From Batillaria attramentaria (Eukaryota > Mollusca > Gastropoda > Batillariidae), in the NCBI GenBank assembly GCA_018292915.2, contig JACVVK020000339.1, positions 207,501-271,500 on the forward strand: a stretch of 64,000 nt of DNA, written 5' to 3'. The notes under the pieces were generated by a model. The model did no database searches and had not been told where the DNA came from. It saw only the letters and a list, made by a program, of their open reading frames with translations. Shown here piece by piece: positions 44,061 to 55,924 of this stretch (position 1 is the stretch's first letter; the number at the start of each line of letters is the position of its first letter). The position numbers and the translations under genes were made by a program.

Positions 44061-44448
44061 TCTTCCGACGCCACTGAGTAACAGAATGTCCTTATCGGTA
44101 GAAAACAACAACAACCATGTTTTGCCACTTTGAAGACAACCGTATTGTCAAAATCAGTTGCTGTCACGCTGCAGCAAAGCGTTTATGTACTAAAGAAATC
44201 ACTCCGCCAAACGCACGGCCATAATGAGACAGTTTTCTTGCTCTTGCTGTGAAAATATTGTAATTGCTAAATACGTCTGCAGAAAATGGAAATTGAATGA
44301 ATGTTTCGGTGAACGTGAGCATACAAAATCGAAAGCACTAATGAAACTTACCAATTCTGGCAGTTCAAGTTTTGGAATCAAGCATTCGATATTCCAGTTA
44401 AGTAGAGTTACTCTGCTAACAACCTGAGTTGACGTATAGTCTGGCAGC
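44061..44448. other. Unassigned
   Basis: Nothing recognisable; the 67-codon plus-strand ORF at 44224 has no known domain. Confidence 0.5.
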
Positions 44449-45075
44449 TGTACCCTCTCGCTGCGAACTGGGGTTCGGGCAGTCTGCCAGGTTTACCCTC
44501 TCGCTGCGAACTGGGGTTCGGGCAGTCTGCCAGGTTTACCCTCTCGCTGCGAACTGGGGTTCGGGCAGTCTGCCAGGTGTACCCTCTCGCTGCGAACTGG
44601 GGTTCGGGCAGTCTGCCAGGTGTACCCTCTCGCTGCGAACTGGGGTTCGGGCAGTCTGCCAGGTGTACCCTCTCGCTGCGAACTGGGGTTCGGGCAGTCT
44701 GCCAGGTGTACCCTCTCGCTGCGAACTGGGGTTCGGGCAGTCTGCCAGGTGTACCCTCTCGCTGCGAACTGGGGTTCGGGCAGTCTGCCAGGTGTACCCT
44801 CTCGCTGCGAACTGGGGTTCGGGCAGTCTGCCAGGTGTACCCTCTCGCTGCGAACTGGGGTTCGGGCAGTCTGCCAGGTGTACCCTCTCGCTGCGAACTG
44901 GGGTTCGGGCAGTCTGCCAGGTTTACCCCCTCGCTGCGAACTGGGGTTCGGGCAGTCTGCCAGGTTTACCCTCTCGCTGCGAACTGGGGTTCGGGCAGTC
45001 TGCCAGGTTTACCCTCTCGCTGTGAACTGGGGTTCGGGCAGTCTGCCAGGTTTACCCTCTCGCTGTGAACTAGGT
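44449..45075. repeat. 43-bp minisatellite, about 14.6 copies
   Basis: Unit 'taccctctcgctgcgaactg' + 'gggttcgggcagtctgccaggtt'. Internal copies have 'ggtgtacc', edge copies 'ggtttacc'; otherwise almost identical. Because 43 is not a multiple of three, all three frames are open through it, which explains the overlapping 160-198 codon ORFs; these are not genes. Confidence 0.97.
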
Positions 45076-45084
45076 ATACGATCT

Positions 45085-45390
45085 TTCCAGTCGTCTCATG
45101 ATTAACACAGAACGGTGGTAATAAACATTATGTAAATCACTGTCAGTTTCTGTCATCGACGAGGCTCTTGTAACAGCGTCAGCTCTAACTGTTCTTGGTG
45201 TGATAGGACACACATACAGTAAAGTGCGCCGTCACTACTAGATATATAATATATATGTAGTATACACCTTTTTCCCGAGTTTTGTTTTTCTCCACCAGAT
45301 TGTGTTTTGGTCCCTCAGAGTACAGTCAGGGCTAATGATGTGATCTGTCTTGAAAGTGTTTCCTGGTTTCCCTGTTTCGTGATACATTTA
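45085..45390. other. Unassigned
   Basis: No gene or repeat recognised. Confidence 0.5.
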
Positions 45391-45392
45391 TA

Positions 45393-46370
45393 ATAATAAT
45401 AATAATAATTTATTCATATAGCGCTTAATCTACTTGTAAGGCAGTTCTAAGCGCTAAGAGTACAGGTAAAGAGACAGATAGAAGTGAAGGTTCAGGGCCA
45501 GGGCAGCTGCATGTATGGTACTTAATAAGGAGATGGAGAAAGACGGAGGCAGGTTAGACGGAGCTTTGAAATGAAAACGGGTAGGTTTTTAGACTTTTTT
45601 TTTGTTTTTTTTTTTTGCCCCAACTCTTTTGCCAGCTCCAGTAGTGTTCCTCCCAGGTCATGGGTGGAATCCACGGAGGGCTCGGAAGCTGGGGCAATTT
45701 TTATTATGCATGATGATGGAGATGAGGATGATGGTGAGATGATGCTATGGAGGTCCGTGTGGTTTGGGACTGCGGGACAGGGCCGCATTCCTCGCTTCCT
45801 GTCATAAATATCCCGGCATTAACCAGGCCCGGGAACTACGGCACCTACGGTGCCGGCCGTGTAATCATCCACGTCATAAATGTGTCATACCAAGGGAAGC
45901 ACCCCCAAAGTCGCACCCGTGAAGTGGGTGAATCTCGGCTGAGTGGCTACAGCCTCCCCATTGGGTCCATAGCACACCCGCTCTGGGTAGGAGCCGACCT
46001 AGGTAGGAAAAATCCCGCTTGCCTCGGCTGGGACTCGAACCCGGGTCTCCCGGCCCATGGTCCGAAGTGCTAACCACTACACTACGGGGGCCGGTAGGTT
46101 TTTAGACTTGTTTTGAAGGTTTCGGGGGAGGTTGACTGGCGGAGCGAAAGAGGCAGGGAATTCCAGGCTTTTGGACCAGGGTAGGAGAAGGCTCGAGAGC
46201 CAACAGAAGAAAGTTTAGTACGTGGGATTCTGAGTATCAGAGTATCGGATGAAGACCGGAGGGAACGTGACGGAGTGTAGAGTTCCAACAAATCAGACAG
46301 GTAGGATGGGGCGGAATTATGGATGCACTTGTAGCAGAGGGTGCAGATCTTGATTTCCGAGATTTTTCCC
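45393..46370 (-). pseudogene. CR1/L2-like LINE 3' end, split by a SINE
   Basis: Minus strand: coding part 46370 to about 46110 reads ICTLCYKCIHNSAPSYLSDL, YTPSRSLRSSSDTL and GSRAFSYPGPKAWNSLPLSL, the standard end of a CR1/L2-type reverse transcriptase. It is interrupted by a SINE B insertion (45597-46092), resumes at 45596, and ends with 'tagcgcttagaactgcctta', 'agcgctatatgaataaatta' and an (ATT)n tail at 45393. This ties the free 3' end at 15909-16050 to the same family. Confidence 0.85.
45580..46109 (-). mobile_element. SINE family B copy 2 with 17-bp TSD
   Basis: Minus-strand element 46092 to 45597 with the same tRNA-like head, body and A-rich tail as the copy at 39790-40237. GGTAGGTTTTTAGACTT is present at 45580-45596 and 46093-46109. 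Slightly longer than copy 1 because of an insertion near 45700. Confidence 0.95.
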
Positions 46371-46442
46371 ACATTAATGTTGCCGGGATTCCCCTGAGCA
46401 TAGCCACCAATTTTCATCGCGACATGAGAACTCTAAAGTGTG

Positions 46443-46500
46443 TTTTCTGCTCTCCCTATTTGGCCATACGTCATGGAAAAGGACGTTAAACTCCGATATT
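46443..46500 (+). mobile_element. SINE family A 3' fragment
   Basis: 'ggccatacgtcatggaaaag' and 'gacgttaaactcc' match the family A 3' part; head absent. Confidence 0.6.
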
Positions 46501-46564
46501 CCAATTCCCTCCCCGCCCCCCTCGCCGCCAAAACGAGCCCAGGGTTCCCCTGAGTACACCTGTA

Positions 46565-46689
46565 GTACCGGAGGCGCGGCCGAAGTGGTTGTTGTATCGT
46601 CTGACACTACATTTAGATTTAGAGATTGTCTGAGTAATGAATGTGTGCGGAGTTAGTGTTAGCGCACTGTACAGGCCGCTGAGCGACGC

Positions 46690-46777
<88 letters not shown>

Positions 46778-46967
46778 GACTCGCTCCCGTGCACACGCAA
46801 CAAAGAAAGAAAACATGCAGCACTCCCTTTCATACGCACTGCAGGCTGACATGCACACCATGACAATGAGGAGTCTGAAGTTTCTGTTCTTATTATTAAA
46901 AGAAAAGCAGAAATACAGAGAAGTAGACAATATTTCCGAATCTCTGGAATTTGGAAGCACGGGGCCA
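46565..46967 (-). repeat. Dispersed repeat, copy 2, with long (AC)n
   Basis: Reverse complement of 10891-11245. The internal dinucleotide tract (46691-46774) is about 84 bp here against a short interrupted tract in the other copy. Confidence 0.85.
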
Positions 46968-47800
46968 AACGGACTAATCCGGTTCGAAGACAAAATCAGG
47001 CGAATATAAAACAGCAAAGAAAACTGAGACGGAACAGAGTACAATAGAAATACAAAACAACACAGACGAACAGACGGACTGATAAACCAACAAACTATAC
47101 AACAAATGCAAATCTGCCGCCCCCAACAAAAAAACAAAACAAAAAACAACTGTTGCAAACACAAAGCATTTCACCCCTTGCCTAAAAGAGACTAAATTAA
47201 CCAGTAAAAAAACTTTTATCAAACAGTTGTTTCCAAAATAAAATACTAACCCAAACTTTTCCCTAATCCATCTGAACTGAAACAAAGTCACTGATGGCCC
47301 GAAGAGGAGGACACTGGCGGCACAGAAACATATCCACACAAAAACGGTCGACTGTCTCTTTATACTAATTTTACTGGAACTTTTATACCTGTACCCTCCC
47401 CAGTCTGCACAGGTGTGAGGTTACGTGGGGTCAGCCCGCTATCACTCCAAAATTGTAGTACTGAAGGGACTGAAAACAACACCAGCTATAGCACCGACAT
47501 TGTGCGTGTAGGTATTATTTTATTTCTGCCTCTCATTATTCTTGTGGACACACATAAAAATACAGAGAGAGAGAGAGAGAAACACTCAGAACAAAACTGT
47601 AACTTGTTTACACGCGTCCACCAATATATTAGGCGTGTGGTTACCACGCAACATCATTCAGTGTTTTTTTCTGGTGGGGTGCTTGATGGTGTAGTTGTCC
47701 ACGCGTGTATCAGCAGTCAGTGCCTAAGGTCACGGTTCAAACCCCTGTTTTGCTTTCTGATGTTTTGTCTGTGGTATCCAAAGCTTTGAATAAAAAATCG
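46968..47800. other. Unassigned
   Basis: No gene recognised. A (GA)n stretch lies at about 47563-47582. Confidence 0.5.
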
Positions 47801-47803
47801 CAA

Positions 47804-47804
<1 letters not shown>

Positions 47805-47883
<79 letters not shown>
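47805..47883. repeat. (GT)n then (GTT)n microsatellite
   Basis: About 39 GT units followed by six GTT units. Confidence 0.95.
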
Positions 47884-47884
<1 letters not shown>

Positions 47885-48224
47885 GTTGTTGTTGTTGTTG
47901 TTTTGGGGGGAGGGGAGGGCGTGACTTTGGGGTGCTGGTGGTGGTGTTTGTAACGGGTCTAACCTTTATGTTGGTCGTCACGGAAATATATATGAACTTC
48001 ATCACACATCAGAGAAACAACAAGAACCAAGTAAAGAAATTCTGTGTTCTCCTTATTCACAATGTACCGTGCCGGCATTTTGACATAGCTGTTGTAGGTG
48101 AGGTGTTTCTCGTCATGCCAGCAACAAGTGGCTGTCTCGTGGCCAGTAATAATCGTAGGGGACGTGGAACAACACCGACATTTGTCACAAGTCAGGATGT
48201 GGGATTAAACTAACACAACTATAT

Positions 48225-48513
48225 TACAATCACTCTAATGGAAATAGATCCAGTGTGAAAATGAGATCCGCGATGTCGCAGGTGTATAACTGATCTGCTT
48301 TTCTGACAAGGGCAGAATCATACAAAGATGACAGCTGTTTTTGATTTTGGCCGATCAGTTTACTAGCAGTGGTCACTACCCTTTTCTGCTTCACGGACAA
48401 AAGACTAAACCAAGCCGTGATGTTAAAGGACAGAATGCTTTCAACAAGGCTTCTGTAAACAAGTTGAAGGACACGTGGACTAACTGACATCAAAAGTTTT
48501 CAGACTCCTGAGT
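48225..48513 (-). pseudogene. LINE C-terminal fragment
   Basis: Minus strand reads VSPRVLQLVYRSLVESILSF, NITAWFSLLSVKQKR and ASKLIGQNQKQLSSLY: the post-RT thumb region (L.L.Y+SLVES.L.F...WF..LSV+...) of CR1/L2-type LINEs, the same region as at 53900-54100. Short and 5'/3' truncated. Confidence 0.75.
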
Positions 48514-48600
48514 AGAAAAGTCAAGTCAAGTCAAAATACTTTATTCATCCCCGTAGGGCAATTCATGCGGGCGAGCATAAGACACACAAAATAGGTTAAG
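48514..48600 (-). mobile_element. LINE 3' tail
   Basis: Minus strand ends 'gaattgccctacggggatga' 'ataaagtattttgacttg' with a short (ACTTG)n tail. A similar 3' end on the plus strand is at about 62308-62340 (cccttcgagggacgaataaa). Confidence 0.6.
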
Positions 48601-48607
48601 ATCACTA

Positions 48608-49050
<443 letters not shown>

Positions 49051-49059
49051 AACGCATCA

Positions 49060-52000
49060 CAGATAAGTATCACAGATAAGTATCACAATGCATCACAGAA
49101 AGTATCACAATGCATCACAGATAAGTATCACAATGCATCACAGATAAGTATCACAATGCATCACAGATAAGTATCACAATGCATCACAGATAAGTATCAC
49201 AATACATCACAGATAAGTATCACAATGCATCACAGATAAGTATCACAATGCATCACAGATAAGTATCACAATGCATCACAGATAAGTATCACAATGCATT
49301 ACAGATAAGTATCACAATGCATCACAGGTAAGTATCACAGTGCATCACAGATAAATATCACAACGCATCACAGAAAGTATCACAATGCATCACCGATAAG
49401 TATCACAGTGCATCACAGAAAGTATCACAATGCATCACAGATAAGTATCACAGTGCATCACAGGTAAGTATCACAATGCGTCACCGATAAGTATCACAGT
49501 GCATCACAGAAAGTATCAATGCATCACAGAAAGTATCAATGCATCACAGATAAGTATCACAATGCATCACAGAAAGTATCACAGATAAGTATCACAGTGC
49601 ATCACAGATAAATATCACAGAAAGTATCACAGATAAGTATCACAATGCACCACAGATAAGTATCACAATGCATCACAGATAAGTATCACAATGCATCACA
49701 GATAAGTATCACAATGCATCACAGATAAGTATCACAATGCATCACAGATAAGTATCACAATGCATCACAGATAAGTATCACAATGCGTCACCGATAAGTA
49801 TCACAGTGCATCACAGAAAGTATCAATGCATCACAGATAAGAAGTATCACAATGCATCACAGAAAGTATCACAGATAAGTATCACAGTGCATCACAGATA
49901 AGTATCACAATGCATCACAGATAAGTATCACAATGCATCACAGATAAGTATCACAATGCGTCACCGATAAGTATCACAGTGCATCACAGAAAGTATCAAT
50001 GCATCACAGATAAGTATCACAATGCATCACAGAAAGTATCACAGATAAGTATCACATTGCATCACAGATAAGTATCACAGTGCATCACATATAAGTATCA
50101 CAGTGCATCACAGATAAGTATCACAGATAAGTATCACAATGCATCACAGATAAGTATCACAGTGCATCACAGATAAGTATCACAGATAAGTATCACAGTG
50201 CATCACAGATAAGTATCACAGATAAGTATCACAGTGCATCACAGAAAGTATCAATGCATCACAGATAAGTATCACAATGCATCACAGAAAGTATCACAGA
50301 TAAGTATCACAATGCATCACAGATAAGTATCATAATGCGTCACAGAAAGTATCACAACGCATCACAGATAAGTATCACAATGCATCACAGATAAGTATCA
50401 CAGTGCATCACAGATAAGTATCACAATGCATCACAGATAAGTATCACAATGCATCACAGAAAGTATCACAGATAAGTATCACAATGCATCACAGATAAGT
50501 ATCACAATACATCACAGATACGTATCACAATGCATCACAGATAAGTATCACAATGCATCACAGATAAGTATCACAATGCATCACAGATAAGTATCACAAT
50601 GCATCACAGATAAGTATCACAATGCATCACAGATAAGTATCACAATGCATCACAGAAAGTATCACAGATAAGTATCACAATGCATCACAGATAAGTATCA
50701 CAATGCATCACAGATAAGTATCACAATGCATCACAGATAAGTATCACAATGCATCACAGATAAGTATCACAATGCATCACAGATAAGTATCACAATGCAT
50801 CACAGATAAGTATCACAATGCGTCACCGATAAGTATCACAGTGCATCACAGAAAGTATCAATGCATCACAGATAAGTATCACAATGCATCACAGAAAGTA
50901 TCACAGATAAGTATCACAGTGCATCACAGATAAGTATCACAGTGCATCACAGAAAGTATCACAGATAAGTATCACAATGCACCACAGATAAGTATCACAA
51001 TGCATCACAGATAAGTATCACAATGCATCACAGATAAGTATCACAATGCATCACAGATAAGTATCACAATGCATCACAGATAAGTATCACAATGCATCAC
51101 AGATAAGTATCACAATGCGTCACCGATAAGTATCACAGTGCATCACAGAAAGTATCAATGCATCACAGATAAGTATCACAATGCATCACAGAAAGTATCA
51201 CAGATAAGTATCACAGTGCATCACAGATAAGTATCACAATGCATCACAGATAAGTATCACAATGCATCACAGATAAGTATCACAATGCGTCACCGATAAG
51301 TATCACAGTGCATCACAGAAAGTATCAATGCATCACAGATAAGTATCACAATGCATCACAGAAAGTATCACAGATAAGTATCACAATGCATCACAGATAA
51401 GTATCACAGTGCATCACATATAAGTATCACAGTGCATCACAGATAAGTATCACAGATAAGTATCACAATGCATCACAGATAAGTATCACAGTGCATCACA
51501 GATAAGTATCACAGATAAGTATCACAGTGCATCACAGATAAGTATCACAGATAAGTATCACAGTGCATCACAGAAAGTATCAATGCATTACAGATAAGTA
51601 TCACAATGCATCACAGGTAAGTATCACAGTGCATCACAGATAAGTATCACAATGCGTCACCGATAAGTATCACAGTGCATCACAGAAAGTATCACAATGC
51701 ATCACAGATAAGTATCACAGTGCATCACAGGTAAGTATCACAATGCGTCACCGATAAGTATCACAGTGCATGACAGATAAGTATCACAATGCGTCACCGA
51801 TAAGTATCACAATGCATCACAGATAAGTATCACAATGCATCACCGATAAGTATCACATTGCATCACAGATAAGTATCACAATGCATCACAGATAAGTATC
51901 ACAATGCGTCACCGATAAGTATCACAGTGCATCACAGAAAGTATCAATGCATCACAGAAAGTATCAATGCATCACAGATAAGTATCACAATGCATCACAG

Positions 52001-53633
52001 AAAGTATCACAGATAAGTATCACAGTGCATCACAGATAAGTATCACAGTGCATCACAGAAAGTATCACAGATAAGTATCACAATGCACCACAGATAAGTA
52101 TCACAATGCATCACAGATAAGTATCACAATGCATCACAGATAAGTATCAGAATGCATCACAGATAAGTATCACAATGCATCACAGATAAGTATCAGAATG
52201 CATCACAGATAAGTATCACAATGCGTCACCGATAAGTATCACAGTGCATCACAGAAAGTATCAATGCATCACAGATAAGTATCACAATGCGTCACAGAAA
52301 GTATCACAGATAAGTATCACAGTGCATCACAGATAAGTATCACAATGCATCACAGATAAGTATCACAATGCATCACAGATAAGTATCACAATGCGTCACC
52401 GATAAGTATCACAGTGCATCACAGAAAGTATCAATGCATCACAGATAAGTATCACAATGCATCACAGAAAGTATCACAGATAAGTATCACAATGCATCAC
52501 AGATAAGTATCACAGTGCATCACATATAAGTATCACAGTGCATCACAGATAAGTATCACAATGCATCACAGATAAGTATCACAATGCATCACAGATAAGT
52601 ATCACAATGCATCACAGATAAGTATCACAATGCATCACAGAAAGTATCACAGATAAGTATCACAATGCATCACAGATAAGTATCACAATGCATCACAGAT
52701 AAGTATCACAATGCATCACAGATAAGTATCACAATGCATCACAGACAAGTATCAGAATGCATCACAGATAAGTATCACAATGCGTCACCGATAAGTATCA
52801 CAGTGCATCACAGAAAGTATCAATGCATCACAGATAAGTATCACAATGCATCACAGAAAGTATCACAGAAAGTATCACAGATAAGTATCACAGTGCATCA
52901 CAGATAAGTATCACAGTGCATCACAGAAAGTATCACAGATAAGTATCACAATGCACCACAGATAAGTATCACAATGCATCACAGATAAGTATCACAATGC
53001 ATCACAGATAAGTATCACAATGCATCACAGATAAGTATCACAATGCATCACAGATAAGTATCACAATACATCACAGATAAGTATCACAATGCGTCACCGA
53101 TAAGTATCACAGTGCATCACAGAAAGTATCAATGCATCACAGATAAGTATCACAATGCATCACAGAAAGTATCACATATAAGTATCACAGTGCATCACAG
53201 ATAAGTATCATAATGCATCACAGATAAGTATCACAATACATCATAGATAAGTATCACAATGCGTCACCGATAAGTATCACAGTGCATCACAGAAATTATC
53301 AATGCATCACAGATAAGTATCACAATGCATCACAGAAAGTATCACAGATAAGTATCACAGTGCATCACAGATAAGTATCACAATGCATCACAGAAAGTAT
53401 CACAGATAAGTATCACAATGCATCACAGTAAGTAACACAATGCATCACAGATAAGTATCACAATGCATCACAGATAAGTATCACAATGCATCACAGAAAG
53501 TATCACAGATAAGTATCACAATGCATCACAGAAAGTATCACAATGCATCACAGATAAGTATCACAATGCATCACAGATAAGTATCACAATGCATCACAGA
53601 TAAGTATCACAATGCATCACAGATAAGTATCAC
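49060..53633. repeat. 23-bp satellite array with higher-order structure
   Basis: Basic unit 'cacagataagtatcacaatg' + 'cat' (23 bp), about 200 copies, with shortened forms (cacagaaagtatcaatgcat; cacagataagtat). A compound block starting 'aatgcgtcaccgataagt' recurs at about 49787, 49959, 50818, 51116, 51289, 51906, 52221, 52393, 52785, 53090 and 53264, giving repeated spacings near 172 and 300-315 bp. There are no spacers, so it is not a CRISPR array, and no ORF. Confidence 0.97.
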
Positions 53634-54101
53634 AAGCGGAAACAGCAGCGTATTAAAAATACATCACAATAATTATGGCAGTCAGTGCTTCTCATTGAGA
53701 AGGGATATTGCAGTTGGAATAAAAGAAAACTTTCCACGTTTAGTTTTACAGAAGTGGACTCTGAATCTTCGACCAGAAGGCAAACGTTCAAACTCTCTAT
53801 ACAGGTTGAGTGCATGAATGCCTAAGATGGAACTGGCCTTCCTGATGACCTGCTGCTCAAAAAAATGCCTGAAGGTTTCTCTGTGGCTCACCAATCACTT
53901 TTGAACTGATATTGACAATTTTCTGCAGGGAGTTTTTTTTATTTTTAACACTAAGGGAGCCAAACCAGCAAATAAAAGAGAAGGTGAGAATGCTTTCCAT
54001 GAAAGACTTATAAAATAGTGCCAAGAACTTCGTATCCACAGAGAAGAAGTTGAGTTTTCTCAGAAAATATAATCTCTGCTGACCTTTCTTTACTAGGGCT
54101 T

Positions 54102-54533
54102 CTGTGTTGTATGGTATGGTATGGTAGACTTCTCCTCGGCGCACGTATCCATCTCTGCTGAAATGCTCACGGCGCCGCAGGGCTGGAGGACGAAGCAGTG
54201 AAAGCCTGCTGCCGCTAAGCGCTACTTTATATGCAAACCTCCACCCTGCTATTCACTCTGGTGCGTGCGACAGTATTTCTGTTTACCACGCCACCGGCCA
54301 CAGCCTGCTCTTCTTCGAAAGATGAACGTGGGATTTTTAGCGTGCACACTTGATGTATGTGCGTGCGTGTGTACACGAAGGCGAGACAGGCACCGCAAAC
54401 GAGTCTGCACATGGATTTGACTCGATATGGGAAGGAAAAATCCCACCATATTCCTGCCCACCGGGGACTCGAACCAGGCAGCTCAGGATCCGAAGTCGGA
54501 TGCCATAACCACTAGACCAAATCCCCTGTGTTG
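54102..54533 (-). mobile_element. SINE family C with 8-bp TSD
   Basis: Minus-strand element 54525 to 54110: head 'gatttggtctagtggttatg' (A box) and 'cctggttcgagtccccgg' (B box), a body of about 330 bp, and a (CCATA)n-like tail. CTGTGTTG flanks it at 54102-54109 and 54526-54533. Head and tail differ from families A and B. Confidence 0.82.
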
Positions 54534-54640
54534 GCATCCTATCTTACTTTGTCATCAATGACTATTCCCTAATACTTGTACTCTTCAACCATCTTCACTG
54601 CCTGATTGTGTATGACAGTCTCCACAACCACATTTTTGTT

Positions 54641-54873
54641 AGTTCAAAAACCATCTCTTTTAAATCAAAAACCATCTCTTTAGTTTTCATAACATTTAAC
54701 TCAAAAACCATCTCTTTTAAATCAAAAACCATCTCTTTAGTTTTCATAACATTTAACTCAAAAACCATCTCTTTTAAATCAAAAACCATCTTTTTCGTTT
54801 TCATATATTTAACTCAAAAACCATCTCTTTTAAATCAAAAACCATCTCTTTAGTTTTCATAACATTTAACTCC
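54641..54873. repeat. 57-bp tandem repeat, about four copies, in LINE RT code
   Basis: On the minus strand the unit encodes 19 residues, MKTKEMVFDLKEMVFELNV, which is the sequence just after the RT catalytic box. Frame is preserved through all copies. Confidence 0.92.
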
Positions 54874-55139
54874 AAGAAAGAGTCGTCACACCACTCAACA
54901 AACTCATCCAGTGCAGGACCGTGGCTTTCTTCAGAACCGAACAAGAGAGAAGCTAATGCAGTGTCATCCGAGAATTTCACAAGGAACCTGATGTCATACT
55001 GACTTCTACATTCGATCGGCAGACAGTAACTGAGCAGCCTGAGGATACTGGCACCTGAGGATATTCGCAATTCGCATGGACACGTGTAATTAGCGCGGAG
55101 AAAAAAAAAAAGGATCCCTAGGTCCGAGGAGGCCATAAA

Positions 55140-55886
55140 GTGACCAGGCACAAACGCTGTAAATACTCAGCAGCCACACTTCCTCAGCCCTGCTCTTATT
55201 TCAAATCGCGACGTTTATCACTCACGTCGAACACTTCGTCGGCCTATTACACCATCACCGCGGCGGGCTCCCGGTTTCCCCATACAAATACTACATTTTT
55301 CTATTCTTTATTCAATGTCACTCTCAGAAATCATAGTGATTAGGAGGCACAAAGCCTGTAAATACTCAGCAGCCACACCTCTTCAACCCTATCCCCATTA
55401 CAAATCGCGACGCTTTTCACTCATGTTCCGCAATTCCTCAGCCTATTACACTATCGGCTCCCTTTTTCCCCTTAATAAACACTACATTTTTCGATTCTTT
55501 ATTCAATTTCAGGCAAAAAAATTATACCGACTAGGAGGCACAAAGTAAATACTCAGCAGCCACACCTGTTTAACCTTGCCCCCATTTCAAATCACGACGT
55601 TTTTCACTCACGTTCCACTCTTCCTCGGCCTATTACACCATCGGCTGCCAGTTTAGCAGTAATAAATATTATATTTTTCGATTCCTTATTGATCTTGAGT
55701 CGCAGAAGTCATAGTGATTAGGAGGCAGAAACATGTAAATAGACAGCACCCACACTTTTCTCACCCTAACCCCGATATATAAAATGAGGGCAGAGTTGAA
55801 GAGGTGTGGCTGCTGAGTATTTACAGACTTTGTGCCTCCTAATCATTTTGATTTCTGAGACTTGAAATAAACAAGGAATCGAAATA

Positions 55887-55924
<38 letters not shown>

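Larger units (their letters stand above)
53640..55150 (-). pseudogene. CR1/L2-like LINE remnant, interrupted by a SINE
   Basis: Minus strand from about 55000: IRFLVKFSDDTALAS (reverse transcriptase box, F-S-DD for YADD), EWCDDSFLELNVMKTKEMVF, an expanded copy of that segment (54641-54873), VEEYKY.GIVIDDK, the SINE C insertion (54110-54525), then ALVKKGQQRLYFLRKLNFFS, YKSFMESILTFSFICWFGSL and, after a frameshift, RLPSGRRFRVHFCKT. Order and motifs are those of a CR1/L2-type RT C-terminal half. Stops and shifts make it inactive. Confidence 0.85.

Noticed and set aside
44429..45105. Three overlapping ORFs of 161-198 codons
   Set aside because: They are readings of the 43-bp repeat in all three frames.
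49060..53633. Possible CRISPR-like array
   Set aside because: Units are contiguous variants of one 23-bp sequence with no unique spacers, in eukaryotic DNA.
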